The notes under the pieces were generated by a model, which searched no databases, was not told the DNA's origin, and saw nothing but the letters and a program-made list of their open reading frames with translations. This document shows, in pieces, positions 55,899-64,000 of a DNA stretch of 64,000 bases; position 1 is the first letter of the stretch; each line of letters opens with the position of its first letter. The DNA comes from Stenotrophomonas maltophilia (GTDB taxonomy: Bacteria > Pseudomonadota > Gammaproteobacteria > Xanthomonadales > Xanthomonadaceae). The stretch lies in contig NZ_NEQV01000006.1 of the NCBI RefSeq assembly GCF_002799245.1, positions 124,001 through 188,000 on the forward strand, written 5' to 3'. Position numbers and translations under genes: made by a program.

Positions 55899-57677
55899 AT
55901 GCATAGCGGTGGTCTGGAACTGGCCCTGGTGCTGCTGCTGGCGGCGGTCATCGCCGTGCCGGTGTTCAAGAAGTTCGGCTTCGGCGCGGTGCTGGGCTAC
56001 CTGGCGGCCGGCGTGGTGCTGGGCCCGGATGGGCTGGGCTTCGTGCAGGATGCCGACCGCATCCTTGGCGCAGCCGAAATCGGCGTGGTGATGCTGCTGT
56101 TCGTGATCGGCCTGGAGCTGTCACCGGCACGCCTGAAGGTCATGCGGCGCTCGGTGTTCGGCGCTGGTGCGGCGCAGGTGGCGCTGTCCGGGCTGGTGCT
56201 GGGCGGCCTGCTGCTGCTTGACCATTTCCAGTGGAAAAGCGCGCTGGTGGTGGGCGTGGCACTGGCCCTGTCGTCCACTGCGGTCGGCCTGCAGCTGCTG
56301 TCCGAGCACAAGGCGATCAACAGCGACCATGGCCGGCTGGGTTTCGCCATCCTGCTGTTCCAGGACCTGATCGCGATCCCGTTGCTGGCGGCCATCCCGC
56401 TGCTGGGCGGGGTGAAGAACGAGACCCTGCGCATCGAGGATGCGATGGTGGCGCTGGGTGCGCTGGCGGTGGTGATCCTGTGCGGGCGACCGGTGCTGCG
56501 CAGGGTGTTCAGCATCATCGCGCGCACCCGCAGCCCGGAAGTGTTCACCGCCACCGCCCTGCTGGTGGTGCTCGGCACCGCCTGGTTCATGCAGGAAGCC
56601 GGCCTCAGCCCCAGCCTGGGCGCGTTCCTGGCCGGCGTGCTGCTGTCCGATTCGGAGTTCCGGCACGAACTGGAAGCGCAGATCGAGCCGTTCAAGGGCC
56701 TGCTGCTGGGCCTGTTCTTCATCGCCGTGGGCATGGGCATCGACCTCGACCGCATCGCTGCCGAGCCATGGCTGATCGCTGCCGGCGTCGCGATCCTGCT
56801 GGTGGTCAAATTCAGCCTGCTGTACGTGATCGGCCGCATCGCCCGGCTCAGCTCACGGCAGTCGCTGCTGCTGGGCAGCGTACTGTGGCTGGGCGGCGAG
56901 TTCGCCTTCGTGGTGTTCAACGAAGCGCAGCGCGCGCACCTGCTGGGCAACGCCAACCACGACCGCCTGGTGGCGATTGTCGGCCTGTCGATGGCGATCA
57001 CCCCGCTGCTGATGATCGCGCTGCTCAAGCTGCTCGGCCAGGAAAAAGCCACGCCACGCACGGCGGCCGAGGCTGACAAGGTGGCGCCGGACAACCGGCC
57101 CAAGGTGCTGATTGCCGGCATGGGCCGCTTCGGCCAGGTGATTGCGCGCCTGCTGACGGCACAGAAGGTGCCGTTCGTGGCGCTGGAGGCGAACCCGGAC
57201 ACGGTGGCCGACCTGCGCCGTTTCGGCAACCAGTTGTACTACGGCGACCCGACCCGGCCGGAGATGCTGCGCGCTGCGGGCGGCGAGCACATTGATGTGT
57301 TCGTGATCACCGTGGACGACCCGGAGACCAACCTGCGTGCGGTACGCATGGTGCGCCGGCTGTACCCGGACGCGAAGGTGCTGGCGCGTGCACGCAACCG
57401 CCAGCATGCATGGCGCCTGATGGACATGTCGGCCGAGCCGTTCCGCGAAGTGTTCGGCACCAGCCTGGAGATGAGCGGCCGCGTGCTGACCGCGCTGGGC
57501 CTGGCACCGGAGGTGGCCGAACGTCATGTGCAGCGCTTCCGCGAACACGACGAACAGCTGCTGCGCGACCAGTATCTGGTGTACGACGACGAGGCCGCCG
57601 TGATCCAGACCTCGCGCGATGCACGCAACGACCTGATGCACCTGTTCGAGGCCGACGCGGAAAGCGACGACAAGTAG
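55899..57677 (+). CDS. Monovalent cation:proton antiporter-2 (KefB/KefC type)
   Basis: 592 residues. CPA2 exchanger domain of about 12 helices (VPVFKKFGFGAVLGYLAAGVVLGP, FVIGLELSPARLKVMRR, ALSSTAVGLQLL, FQDLIAIPLLAAIPLL) then an RCK/TrkA-N domain (VLIAGMGRFGQVIARLLTAQ, with glycine-rich nucleotide loop). It probably exports K+ in exchange for H+, possibly glutathione-gated. The KefF/KefG ancillary protein is not adjacent. The stop TAG is within the GTAG head of a following SMAG repeat. Confidence 0.88.
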   Translation: MHSGGLELALVLLLAAVIAVPVFKKFGFGAVLGYLAAGVVLGPDGLGFVQDADRILGAAEIGVVMLLFVIGLELSPARLKVMRRSVFGAGAAQVALSGLVLGGLLLLDHFQWKSALVVGVALALSSTAVGLQLLSEHKAINSDHGRLGFAILLFQDLIAIPLLAAIPLLGGVKNETLRIEDAMVALGALAVVILCGRPVLRRVFSIIARTRSPEVFTATALLVVLGTAWFMQEAGLSPSLGAFLAGVLLSDSEFRHELEAQIEPFKGLLLGLFFIAVGMGIDLDRIAAEPWLIAAGVAILLVVKFSLLYVIGRIARLSSRQSLLLGSVLWLGGEFAFVVFNEAQRAHLLGNANHDRLVAIVGLSMAITPLLMIALLKLLGQEKATPRTAAEADKVAPDNRPKVLIAGMGRFGQVIARLLTAQKVPFVALEANPDTVADLRRFGNQLYYGDPTRPEMLRAAGGEHIDVFVITVDDPETNLRAVRMVRRLYPDAKVLARARNRQHAWRLMDMSAEPFREVFGTSLEMSGRVLTALGLAPEVAERHVQRFREHDEQLLRDQYLVYDDEAAVIQTSRDARNDLMHLFEADAESDDK

Positions 57678-57790
57678 GCGTGCCGACCCATGGTCGGCAC
57701 CCACCACAGGTTGCGGTAGTGCCGGCCGCTGGCCGGCAAGCCAGGGATCCCCGAGGTTTCAGGAGGATGCCGGCCAGCGGCCGGCACTAC
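57674..57790. repeat. SMAG REP cluster
   Basis: GTAGGCGTGCCGACCCATGGTCGGCAC at 57674, then GTAGTGCCGGCCGCTGGCCGGCA at 57716, then the inverted GCCGGCCAGCGGCCGGCACTAC ending 57790. It fills the gap between two convergent genes. Confidence 0.8.
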
Positions 57791-57805
57791 CCTTTGGCCT
57801 CGGGA

Positions 57806-60800
57806 TCAGCCGTTGTCGCGCAGGAACCGCGCCATCGACGAAACGCCCGGCACGCGCGGTTCGAACTCGCCGGCAACGTCGATGAAGCCGCGCATCACCG
57901 CGATCTCGCGCGGGCTGCGGTTGAGGCTGTCGCGCACTTCCGGATCGGCACCTGCGCGCAGCAGGCGCTGCACCAGCAACGGCAGCCCATGCAGCGCAGC
58001 CAGGTGCAGCGGGCCGAAACCGCGCGGATCACGCACGTCCAGGCTCACATCCTCGTCCAGCAGGCGCTCCACTGCCGCCATCACCACCTGCTCATCGCAG
58101 GCGGTGCCCGGCTCGGCGCGCGCGCCCAGCAGCAACAGCAGCGGCGTGACCGAACCGGCCGCGGCCTGGTCCGGTTCGGCCCCGGCCAGCAGCAGGGTGT
58201 CGAGCAGGGCCAGCAGGCGCGAGCGGTCACGGGCACTGAAGCCGTACAGCGCGGCACAGTGCAGCGGCCCCAGCTGCTGCGCGTCACCGGCATGCACGTC
58301 GGCACCCGCAGTGAGCAGGCGCGCGACGATGTCCGGCAGGCCCAGCGCCGAGGCTAGCATCAGCACCGTCACGCCACCGGGCAGGCGGTGTTCCAGCTTG
58401 GCACCTGCATCGAGCAGGGCCGACACGATGTCCACCTGGCGCATGCTGACCGCCGCCGACAGCGGCGTCGCACCACTGGCTGCGGCATGTTGCGGATCCG
58501 CACCACGCGCCAGCAGCAGGTCGGTCACTGCCAGGTGGCCACCACCGGCCGCACGCAGCAGCGCGGTGCAGCCCTGTGCGTCGACCGCATCGACGGCGAA
58601 TCCCAGATCGATCAGGCGGCGCACCGCGTCCACGTCACCGGCCATCGCGGCAGCCGGCAGATCGGCCTCACGCAGGGTGCGGCGTGGCAACGGCCACACC
58701 CGCCAGTCCAGCCAGTCGGCCAGATCGCGGCGACCGATCGACAGCGCCACGCCCAGCGGCGTCTGGCCGTCGGCGGCACGTGCTTCCGGCGAGGCACCAT
58801 GCTGTACCAGCAGCTTCAGTGCACCTTCGCGGGCCAGTGCGGTGGCCAGATGCAATGCGGTCATGCCATGGCTGTCGCGCGCTTCACGATCAACGCCAGC
58901 CTTGAGCAGGGCCTGCTGCAGGCGCAGCCAGCCCAGGCGCACCGCCAGCGACAACGGCGGGTCACCGGCCGGCGAGGCGGCGAACGGATCGGCGCCACGT
59001 TCCAGCAGTTCCAGCGCCAGCTGTTCCAGGCCACGGGCAGCCTGGTCATGCTGTGCGCAGGCAGCCAGGAAGCGCGCCAGGCCACCCCGGCCAGCCGGCG
59101 ACAGGCCACGCTGCAGCATCACCTGCAACGCAGGCACCGCATCGATGCCGCGCGACAGCAGCGCGAACATCGGGGTGTCGGCGCAGGCATCGCGCACATA
59201 GGGATCGGCACCGTGGGCCAGCAGCCAATCGACTGCGCGCGGCTCCAGTGCCAGTTCCGGATCGAGCAACAGGCCGCCCAGCTCTTCCGGCTGGCACAGC
59301 CTGGCCAGCGCGGCCATGCCTTCGGTGTTGCCGAAGCCCAGCGCTTCGCGCAGCAGGGTCAGCGGCGGACGGTCCGGCAGCAGGCCGCTGGCGCTGGCGG
59401 CTTCGCCGCGCTCGGCCAGGCCATCACTGACGGCGGCCGGCAACGGATAGGACGGGTCCAGCAGGGCGACGATCGCCCAGCGGCCGGCTTCAGCAGCGTA
59501 GTCCACCGCGCGGCGGCCGACCGGATCGGCGGCGTCGGCAGCGATGCCCAGTTCGACCAGGCGCTTGATCAGCAGCGGCGAGACATCCTCGGCCATCGCC
59601 GCCAGCTGCACCGCATTGCGGCCTTCGCCGTCCACCGCGACCAGGTCCGGCTTGTGCGGCAGCAGGTGCTCGACCACGGCGGCGCGGCCGGCACGGGCCG
59701 CTTCCAGCCACGGCGTGCGCCCCAGTGCATCGCGCGCTTCCAGATTGGCGCCGGCGCCGAGCAGCACGCCGATGATCTCGACGTGGCCGGCCAGGGCCGC
59801 CTCGTGCAGCGCACTGCGGCGCTGGCGATCACGCGCATCGGCCCGTGCCTTGTGCTTGAGCAGCAGCTGCACGCCGGCCGGATCATCGTCCTCGGTGGCG
59901 GCGGCGGCCAGCAGCACCGGGGTGCCTTCGGCCGGTTCGCTGCGTGCACCGCGTTCGAGCAGGAAACGGGCCAGGCGCCAGTTGCCGACCTGGCAGGCCA
60001 CCGCCAGCGGCGACCAGCCATCGCGGTTCAGCGCATCGACTTCGGCAGCAGCATCGCGCAGCAGCGCAGCCACACCCGGGTCGGAACTGCGTGCGGCATG
60101 GTGCAGCGGGGTGTTGCCATCACCGTCGGTGGCGCGCGAATCGGCGCCGTTGGCAAGCAGGGTCATCACCGCTTCGGGGCGGCCATGCCAGCTGTCGCGG
60201 GTCGCGGCCAGCAGCGGAGTCATGCCCCGGTGCGGCGCATTCACATCGACGCCACGGGCAATCAGTTCGCGCAGCAGGCGCAGGTCCGGAAGCACCGCGG
60301 CCAGCACCGCCAGGCTGCGCTGGTCACGCCAGTTCGGATCCGGCAGCGCATAGGGATCGGCACCGGCCTGCAGCAGCTGCAGGGCTCGATCGATACGGCC
60401 CTGGCGGGCGGCTTCATACAGCGCCGGTGTCAGTTCCTGCGGCGCCATGGCCTCCAGCGGCACGGTTTCGGCTGCCGCCGGGAACATCGGTTCGTGTTCA
60501 GCGCTGGACGCTGCCAACGGGCTGGACCGCAACGACACCAGCGGCGCGGGCGCGACCCGCTGCAGCAGCAGGTGCAGCACCGGCGACAGCAGCATGACCG
60601 CCAGCGCGGCGGGCCAGCGTGCGCTGTCCGGCAACAGGCCCGGCCAGGCCGGCAGCACCACCAGTGCGGCCACGCCGATGACCAGCGCGGCCACGCCGAG
60701 GCCACGCCAGGCGGTCAGGTCGCGCCCGGCCAGGGCCTGCCAGTGCTGGGCCAGGCTGCCATCGAGGCGTTCGACATCGTTCCACAACGGCCAGGTGCGC

Positions 60801-61144
60801 CAGGCCGCCAGCAGGCCGGCACTGACCAGCACGCTCAGGCCGAGCACCGCCGCCAGGCTGCCGCTGTCACGCAGCGCCGCGAGCGGCCAGGCCAGCAGCA
60901 GCGCCAGCAGCAGCGGCGCGGCCGCCCACAATGCCAGCAGTGCCGGCAGGTCCTGGCGGGCGACCACCTTCAGCGGCAGCAGCGCGCGGCTGCGGCGCCA
61001 CCACGATACCGCCAGCGCGAACGCCGGCTGCGCCAGTGCGGCAAGGATCGCGCCAGGAATGCCGCCCACCGCGGCGCCCAGCGCCAGCACGGCCCCCACG
61101 GCGAAGGCGATCGACAGGGCGCGTGGACGGGAGGTGTCAGTCAT
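57806..61144 (-). CDS. Giant membrane-anchored ankyrin-repeat protein
   Basis: 1112 residues. N-terminal 210 residues contain about six hydrophobic segments in pairs; the rest is a long run of ankyrin repeats, with clear units such as [48 protein letters not shown] and [21 protein letters not shown]. Some 20-25 repeats can be seen. It is probably an inner-membrane scaffold with a cytosolic interaction surface. It overlaps the small YcgL gene by eight bases. Function unknown. Confidence 0.85.
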   Translation of the reverse strand: MTDTSRPRALSIAFAVGAVLALGAAVGGIPGAILAALAQPAFALAVSWWRRSRALLPLKVVARQDLPALLALWAAAPLLLALLLAWPLAALRDSGSLAAVLGLSVLVSAGLLAAWRTWPLWNDVERLDGSLAQHWQALAGRDLTAWRGLGVAALVIGVAALVVLPAWPGLLPDSARWPAALAVMLLSPVLHLLLQRVAPAPLVSLRSSPLAASSAEHEPMFPAAAETVPLEAMAPQELTPALYEAARQGRIDRALQLLQAGADPYALPDPNWRDQRSLAVLAAVLPDLRLLRELIARGVDVNAPHRGMTPLLAATRDSWHGRPEAVMTLLANGADSRATDGDGNTPLHHAARSSDPGVAALLRDAAAEVDALNRDGWSPLAVACQVGNWRLARFLLERGARSEPAEGTPVLLAAAATEDDDPAGVQLLLKHKARADARDRQRRSALHEAALAGHVEIIGVLLGAGANLEARDALGRTPWLEAARAGRAAVVEHLLPHKPDLVAVDGEGRNAVQLAAMAEDVSPLLIKRLVELGIAADAADPVGRRAVDYAAEAGRWAIVALLDPSYPLPAAVSDGLAERGEAASASGLLPDRPPLTLLREALGFGNTEGMAALARLCQPEELGGLLLDPELALEPRAVDWLLAHGADPYVRDACADTPMFALLSRGIDAVPALQVMLQRGLSPAGRGGLARFLAACAQHDQAARGLEQLALELLERGADPFAASPAGDPPLSLAVRLGWLRLQQALLKAGVDREARDSHGMTALHLATALAREGALKLLVQHGASPEARAADGQTPLGVALSIGRRDLADWLDWRVWPLPRRTLREADLPAAAMAGDVDAVRRLIDLGFAVDAVDAQGCTALLRAAGGGHLAVTDLLLARGADPQHAAASGATPLSAAVSMRQVDIVSALLDAGAKLEHRLPGGVTVLMLASALGLPDIVARLLTAGADVHAGDAQQLGPLHCAALYGFSARDRSRLLALLDTLLLAGAEPDQAAAGSVTPLLLLLGARAEPGTACDEQVVMAAVERLLDEDVSLDVRDPRGFGPLHLAALHGLPLLVQRLLRAGADPEVRDSLNRSPREIAVMRGFIDVAGEFEPRVPGVSSMARFLRDNG

Positions 61145-61397
61145 AGTGGCGCGGCATCAGGCTGGCCACCGACGGCGGCACCTGCAGGTAGAACCCGCGT
61201 TCGATCATTTCGCTGCGGACCTTTTCGGGGTCGGCCTGGGCCAGGCGGCGCTGGGCATCCAGGGCAACCTCCAGGACGAAGGCAAGCGTACCCAACGAGG
61301 TGAGCAGCGGCGCGGGCAGCGCGCTGAAATCATCGCGTCGGGGAACGTAGACGTAGGTGTCCGGCTTGAGTTGGCTTTTATAGACGTAGGCGTGCAT
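61137..61397 (-). CDS. YcgL-domain protein
   Basis: 86 residues: [21 protein letters not shown] start and [21 protein letters not shown] end, both diagnostic of the YcgL family. Role unknown. It overlaps the start of the ankyrin gene by eight bases, so the two are translated together. Confidence 0.88.
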   Translation of the reverse strand: MHAYVYKSQLKPDTYVYVPRRDDFSALPAPLLTSLGTLAFVLEVALDAQRRLAQADPEKVRSEMIERGFYLQVPPSVASLMPRHYD

Positions 61398-61557
61398 GTC
61401 CGCGGGACGATAACCCGGGAAGAGCCATGATTGTGTCGGAAAGCCGACACCGGGGAAAGCCGTCAGCCGACGATGGCGGCGCGATCGGCGGCGTTTCCGC
61501 TGCGGGGTTCAGCAATGTGGCGGCGACGTTCAGCCAACGCCGCCGCCACGCGGGCGC

Positions 61558-61998
61558 TTACTTGACCTTGGCGTAGGTGCCCTTCAGCGCGACACCGGCG
61601 AGGATGGTGCCGGCGTAGCACTCGTAATTGGTGCTGCTCTTGAACTCGTTCTTCTTGTAGTAGCTGACGATGTCGACCACGGCATTGGCGCCGCGCGACT
61701 TGGCGCCGTCCTGCAGCGCGCGCAGTGCCGACAGCGCGACCCAGCGGCAGGCCTCGGCATCGCTCTTGTTGGCGGCGTTGGTCTTCTTGTTGGTCACATC
61801 TTCGCCCAGGCGCTGCTGCACGCTGACCGGCTGGCCGGCCAGGTAGAAGCGCACGCTGCCGTCGATACCGGCATCACGCGCGGCCTGTGAGTTGACCAGC
61901 TCCTGCAGCGGCTGCTCGACGCGGGTATCACGGGCCGAAGCGGTGGAAGTCAGGGCCAGCAGCGCGGTGGCAGTGGCGATCATGAGAGTGCGGCGCAT
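61558..61998 (-). CDS. Small exported protein, YbjQ-fold-like
   Basis: 146 residues from ATG 61998 with a signal peptide (MIATATALLALTSTASA). Mature part includes VEQPLQELVNSQAARDAGIDG, ALRALQDGAKSRGANAVVDIVSYYKK and YECYAGTILAGVALKGTY. The GANAVVDI...Y string resembles the core of YbjQ-type proteins, in an exported form. Often labelled excinuclease subunit in databases, which is not supported by the sequence. Stands just after the aryl-polyene-type genes in the same direction. Confidence 0.7.
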   Translation of the reverse strand: MRRTLMIATATALLALTSTASARDTRVEQPLQELVNSQAARDAGIDGSVRFYLAGQPVSVQQRLGEDVTNKKTNAANKSDAEACRWVALSALRALQDGAKSRGANAVVDIVSYYKKNEFKSSTNYECYAGTILAGVALKGTYAKVK

Positions 61999-62057
61999 CG
62001 AAACATCTCCTTGTCGAGGGTGCAGGGGTAACGGGAACAGTGCGGTGGGGCGGTGGA

Positions 62058-63296
62058 TCACTCGCTCCAGCGGCGGAAAACCAACGAAGTGTTGATGCCG
62101 CCGAAGGCGAAGTTGTTGCTCATCACGTACTCGGCCTGCAGTTCGCGGCCTTGCCCGGTGATGAAGTCGAGCTGGCCACAGCGCGGATCGACCTCGGCCA
62201 GGTTCAGGGTCGGCGCGAACCAACCAGCGCGCATCATCTGGATGCTCAACCAGGCTTCAAAGGCGCCGCAGGCACCCAGCATGTGGCCGACATAGCTCTT
62301 CAGCGAGCTGATCGGCACGCGGCTGCCGAACACCTGCGCGGTGGCCTGGGTCTCGGCGATGTCACCGTGATCGGTGGCGGTGCCGTGGGCATTGACGTAG
62401 TCGATCCGTGCTGCGTCCAGGCCAGCATCCTCCAGCGCCAGGCGCATGGCCTGGGCCATGGTGTCGGCGCTGGGCTGGGTGACGTGCTGGCCATCGCTGT
62501 TGGTGCCGTAGCCGACCACCTCGGCCAGGATGGTGGCACCACGCGCCTGCGCGTGCTCCAGGTCTTCCAGGATCAGCGTGCAGGCGCCCTCGCCCAGCAC
62601 CAGGCCATCACGGCCGGCATCGAACGGGCGCGGGGTGGTCTGCGGCGCATCGTTGCGCACGCTGGTGGCGAACAGGGTGTCGAATACCGCCGCGGCGGTG
62701 GCATCGAGCTGCTCGGCACCGCCGGCCACCATCACCGTCTGCTTGCCGCTGCGGATCGCTTCATAGGCCGCGCCCACGCCCTGGCTGCCCGACGTGCAGG
62801 CGCTGGAGGTGGTGTAGACGCGCCCGGACAGGCCAAAGAACACGCCGATGTTGACCGGCGCGGTGTGGCTCATCATCTTCAGGTAGGTGGTGGCACTGAT
62901 GCCTTCGGTGGTGAACTCGTTGAGCATGCGCCCGAATTCACCGGTAGCCTCGTGGCTGCCGGACGAGGACCCGTAGGCCACGCCGGTACGGCCACTGCGC
63001 AGCACCGGATGCTCGTGCAGGCCGGCTTCGCGCAGCGCCACCTCGGTGGCGCGCACCGACATGATCGCGACCTTGCCCATCGAGCGGGTGGTCTTGCGGT
63101 TGTAGTTCGGCGGCAGCTCGAAGTCCTGCGCCGGCGCGGCCAGCTTGGTGTTCAGCCCTGCATAGACATCCCACTCGGGCATCGCGCGCACCGCATTGCG
63201 GCAACTGCGCAGGTGCGCCTCGATGGTCGGCCAGTCGTGGCCAAGCGGGCTGATGGCGGCGGCACCGGTGACCACCACGCGACGATCGGCGGCCAT
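62058..63296 (-). CDS. Beta-ketoacyl-ACP synthase II-type (aryl-polyene/xanthomonadin-like)
   Basis: 412 residues. Condensing-enzyme triad Cys167 (SSACTSGS), His304 (NAHGTATDHGD), His338 (SYVGHMLGACGA). FabF fold, with the last residues NNFAFGGINTSLVFRRW. The start overlaps the stop of the upstream FabG-like gene by one base (TGATG). Such FabF/FabG pairs occur in the yellow aryl-polyene pigment clusters of Xanthomonads as well as in fatty-acid synthesis; the pair's coupling and divergence from typical FabF favour the former. Confidence 0.83.
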   Translation of the reverse strand: MAADRRVVVTGAAAISPLGHDWPTIEAHLRSCRNAVRAMPEWDVYAGLNTKLAAPAQDFELPPNYNRKTTRSMGKVAIMSVRATEVALREAGLHEHPVLRSGRTGVAYGSSSGSHEATGEFGRMLNEFTTEGISATTYLKMMSHTAPVNIGVFFGLSGRVYTTSSACTSGSQGVGAAYEAIRSGKQTVMVAGGAEQLDATAAAVFDTLFATSVRNDAPQTTPRPFDAGRDGLVLGEGACTLILEDLEHAQARGATILAEVVGYGTNSDGQHVTQPSADTMAQAMRLALEDAGLDAARIDYVNAHGTATDHGDIAETQATAQVFGSRVPISSLKSYVGHMLGACGAFEAWLSIQMMRAGWFAPTLNLAEVDPRCGQLDFITGQGRELQAEYVMSNNFAFGGINTSLVFRRWSE

Positions 63297-64000
63297 CAGA
63301 GCATGCCCCCGTTCACCGAGATCACCTGGCGGGTGATGTAGCCGGCCGGTTCGGACAGCAGGAACGCGACCGTGGCCGCCACTTCGTCGGGACGGCCGAC
63401 GCGGCCTGCGGGAATCAGCTTGAGCGCGTGTTCAACCACTTCGTCGTTGAGCATTTCGGTCTCGATCAGGCCCGGGGCCACGCAGTTGACGGTGATCTGG
63501 CGGCTGGCCAGTTCCAGCGCCAGGGCCTTGGTGGCCCCGATGATGCCGGCCTTGGCGGCGCTGTAGTTGACCTGCCCACGGTTGCCGGCCAGCCCGGACA
63601 CCGACGACAGGGTGACGATGCGGCCCGGCTTGCGCCGGCGCACCATCGGCATGATCAGCGGATGCAGCACGTTGTAGAAGCCATCCAGGTTGGTGTGGAT
63701 GACCTGGTCCCAATCGTCCGCTGACAGCGCCGGGAAGGCGCCATCACGGGCGATGCCGGCATTGCAGACCACGCCGTAGTACGCGCCGTGCGCTTCGACA
63801 TCGGCCTCCAGCGCGGCCCGTGCCGCATCGCGGTCGGCCACGTCGAATACCAGCACGCGGGCCTGCTGGCCCAGTGCCTGGATCTCGGCCACCACGGCCT
63901 GTGCCTCTTCCACGCGGCTGCGGCAATGCACCACCACGTCGAAGCCGTCACGCGCGATACGCAGCGCGATGGCCCGGCCGATGCCCCGGCTGGCGCCGGT
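63296..64000 (-). CDS. 3-oxoacyl-ACP reductase, FabG-like (partial at right edge)
   Basis: 235 residues visible; the frame runs off the window at its 5' end. It opens with the NADPH loop TGASRGIGRAIALRIA, then NAGIARDGAF, the catalytic SSVSG...YSAAKAG and the C-terminal GYITRQVISVNGGML typical of FabG. It reduces 3-ketoacyl-ACP. Coupled to the following condensing enzyme. Only the first few residues are missing. Confidence 0.85.
   Translation of the reverse strand, partial: TGASRGIGRAIALRIARDGFDVVVHCRSRVEEAQAVVAEIQALGQQARVLVFDVADRDAARAALEADVEAHGAYYGVVCNAGIARDGAFPALSADDWDQVIHTNLDGFYNVLHPLIMPMVRRRKPGRIVTLSSVSGLAGNRGQVNYSAAKAGIIGATKALALELASRQITVNCVAPGLIETEMLNDEVVEHALKLIPAGRVGRPDEVAATVAFLLSEPAGYITRQVISVNGGML

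Noticed and set aside
58388..61303. 971-codon open frame on the plus strand opposite the ankyrin gene
   Set aside because: It is a shadow in high-GC DNA: Arg/Gln/His-rich composition, no domain, and it is entirely antisense to a clear protein-coding frame.

Overview
The window looks like a chromosome segment of the Stenotrophomonas maltophilia complex. The right-hand two thirds are GC-rich with Xanthomonad-type housekeeping genes, and they carry many copies of the GTAG-headed palindromic REP family (SMAG) typical of that species. The identification rests on these repeats and protein flavour, not on a database search.

Left part, 1 to about 27.46 kb, is a genomic island. It has no SMAG repeats, lower GC in its later portion, and ends exactly at the 3' end of a ferredoxin-NADP reductase gene (fpr). 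It contains: (a) a heavy-metal cluster (end of an RND pump, an MFS permease with a His-rich tail, and czcCBA flanked on both sides by a duplicated module of HupE/UreJ-like permease plus a single-span anchor protein, together with two small CzcI-like secreted proteins); (b) a TonB-dependent receptor, two short-chain dehydrogenases and a divergent LysR regulator; (c) a large SIR2 (Dsr1-like) anti-phage gene interrupted by one in-frame TGA; (d) an operon of three different tyrosine recombinases plus a small coiled-coil protein, all translationally coupled, lying next to the fpr junction.

Right part, 27.5 to 64 kb, is core chromosome: fpr, YadGH-like ABC exporter, ketopantoate reductase, tatD, hrpB, rluE, aldo-keto reductases, a SulP transporter, an Rrf2-controlled flavoprotein, a chemotaxis receptor, dkgB, a large acyl-CoA ligase/GNAT protein, mgtE, a Kef-type antiporter, a giant ankyrin protein with a YcgL partner, and at the right edge ketosynthase and ketoreductase genes of probable aryl-polyene/xanthomonadin type.

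The most intriguing stretch is 39.24-42.7 kb. A slipin gene and an RtcB RNA-ligase gene are preceded by more than 1 kb of structured non-coding DNA. It holds a short reading frame followed by three mutually exclusive hairpins ending in a terminator (attenuator geometry), a perfect palindromic operator, and two abutting tRNA-like elements (one Ser-GGA-like with a long variable arm, one Gln-CTG-like), both with encoded CCA but defective acceptor stems. This suggests an RNA-repair operon whose leader carries tRNA mimics or sensors.
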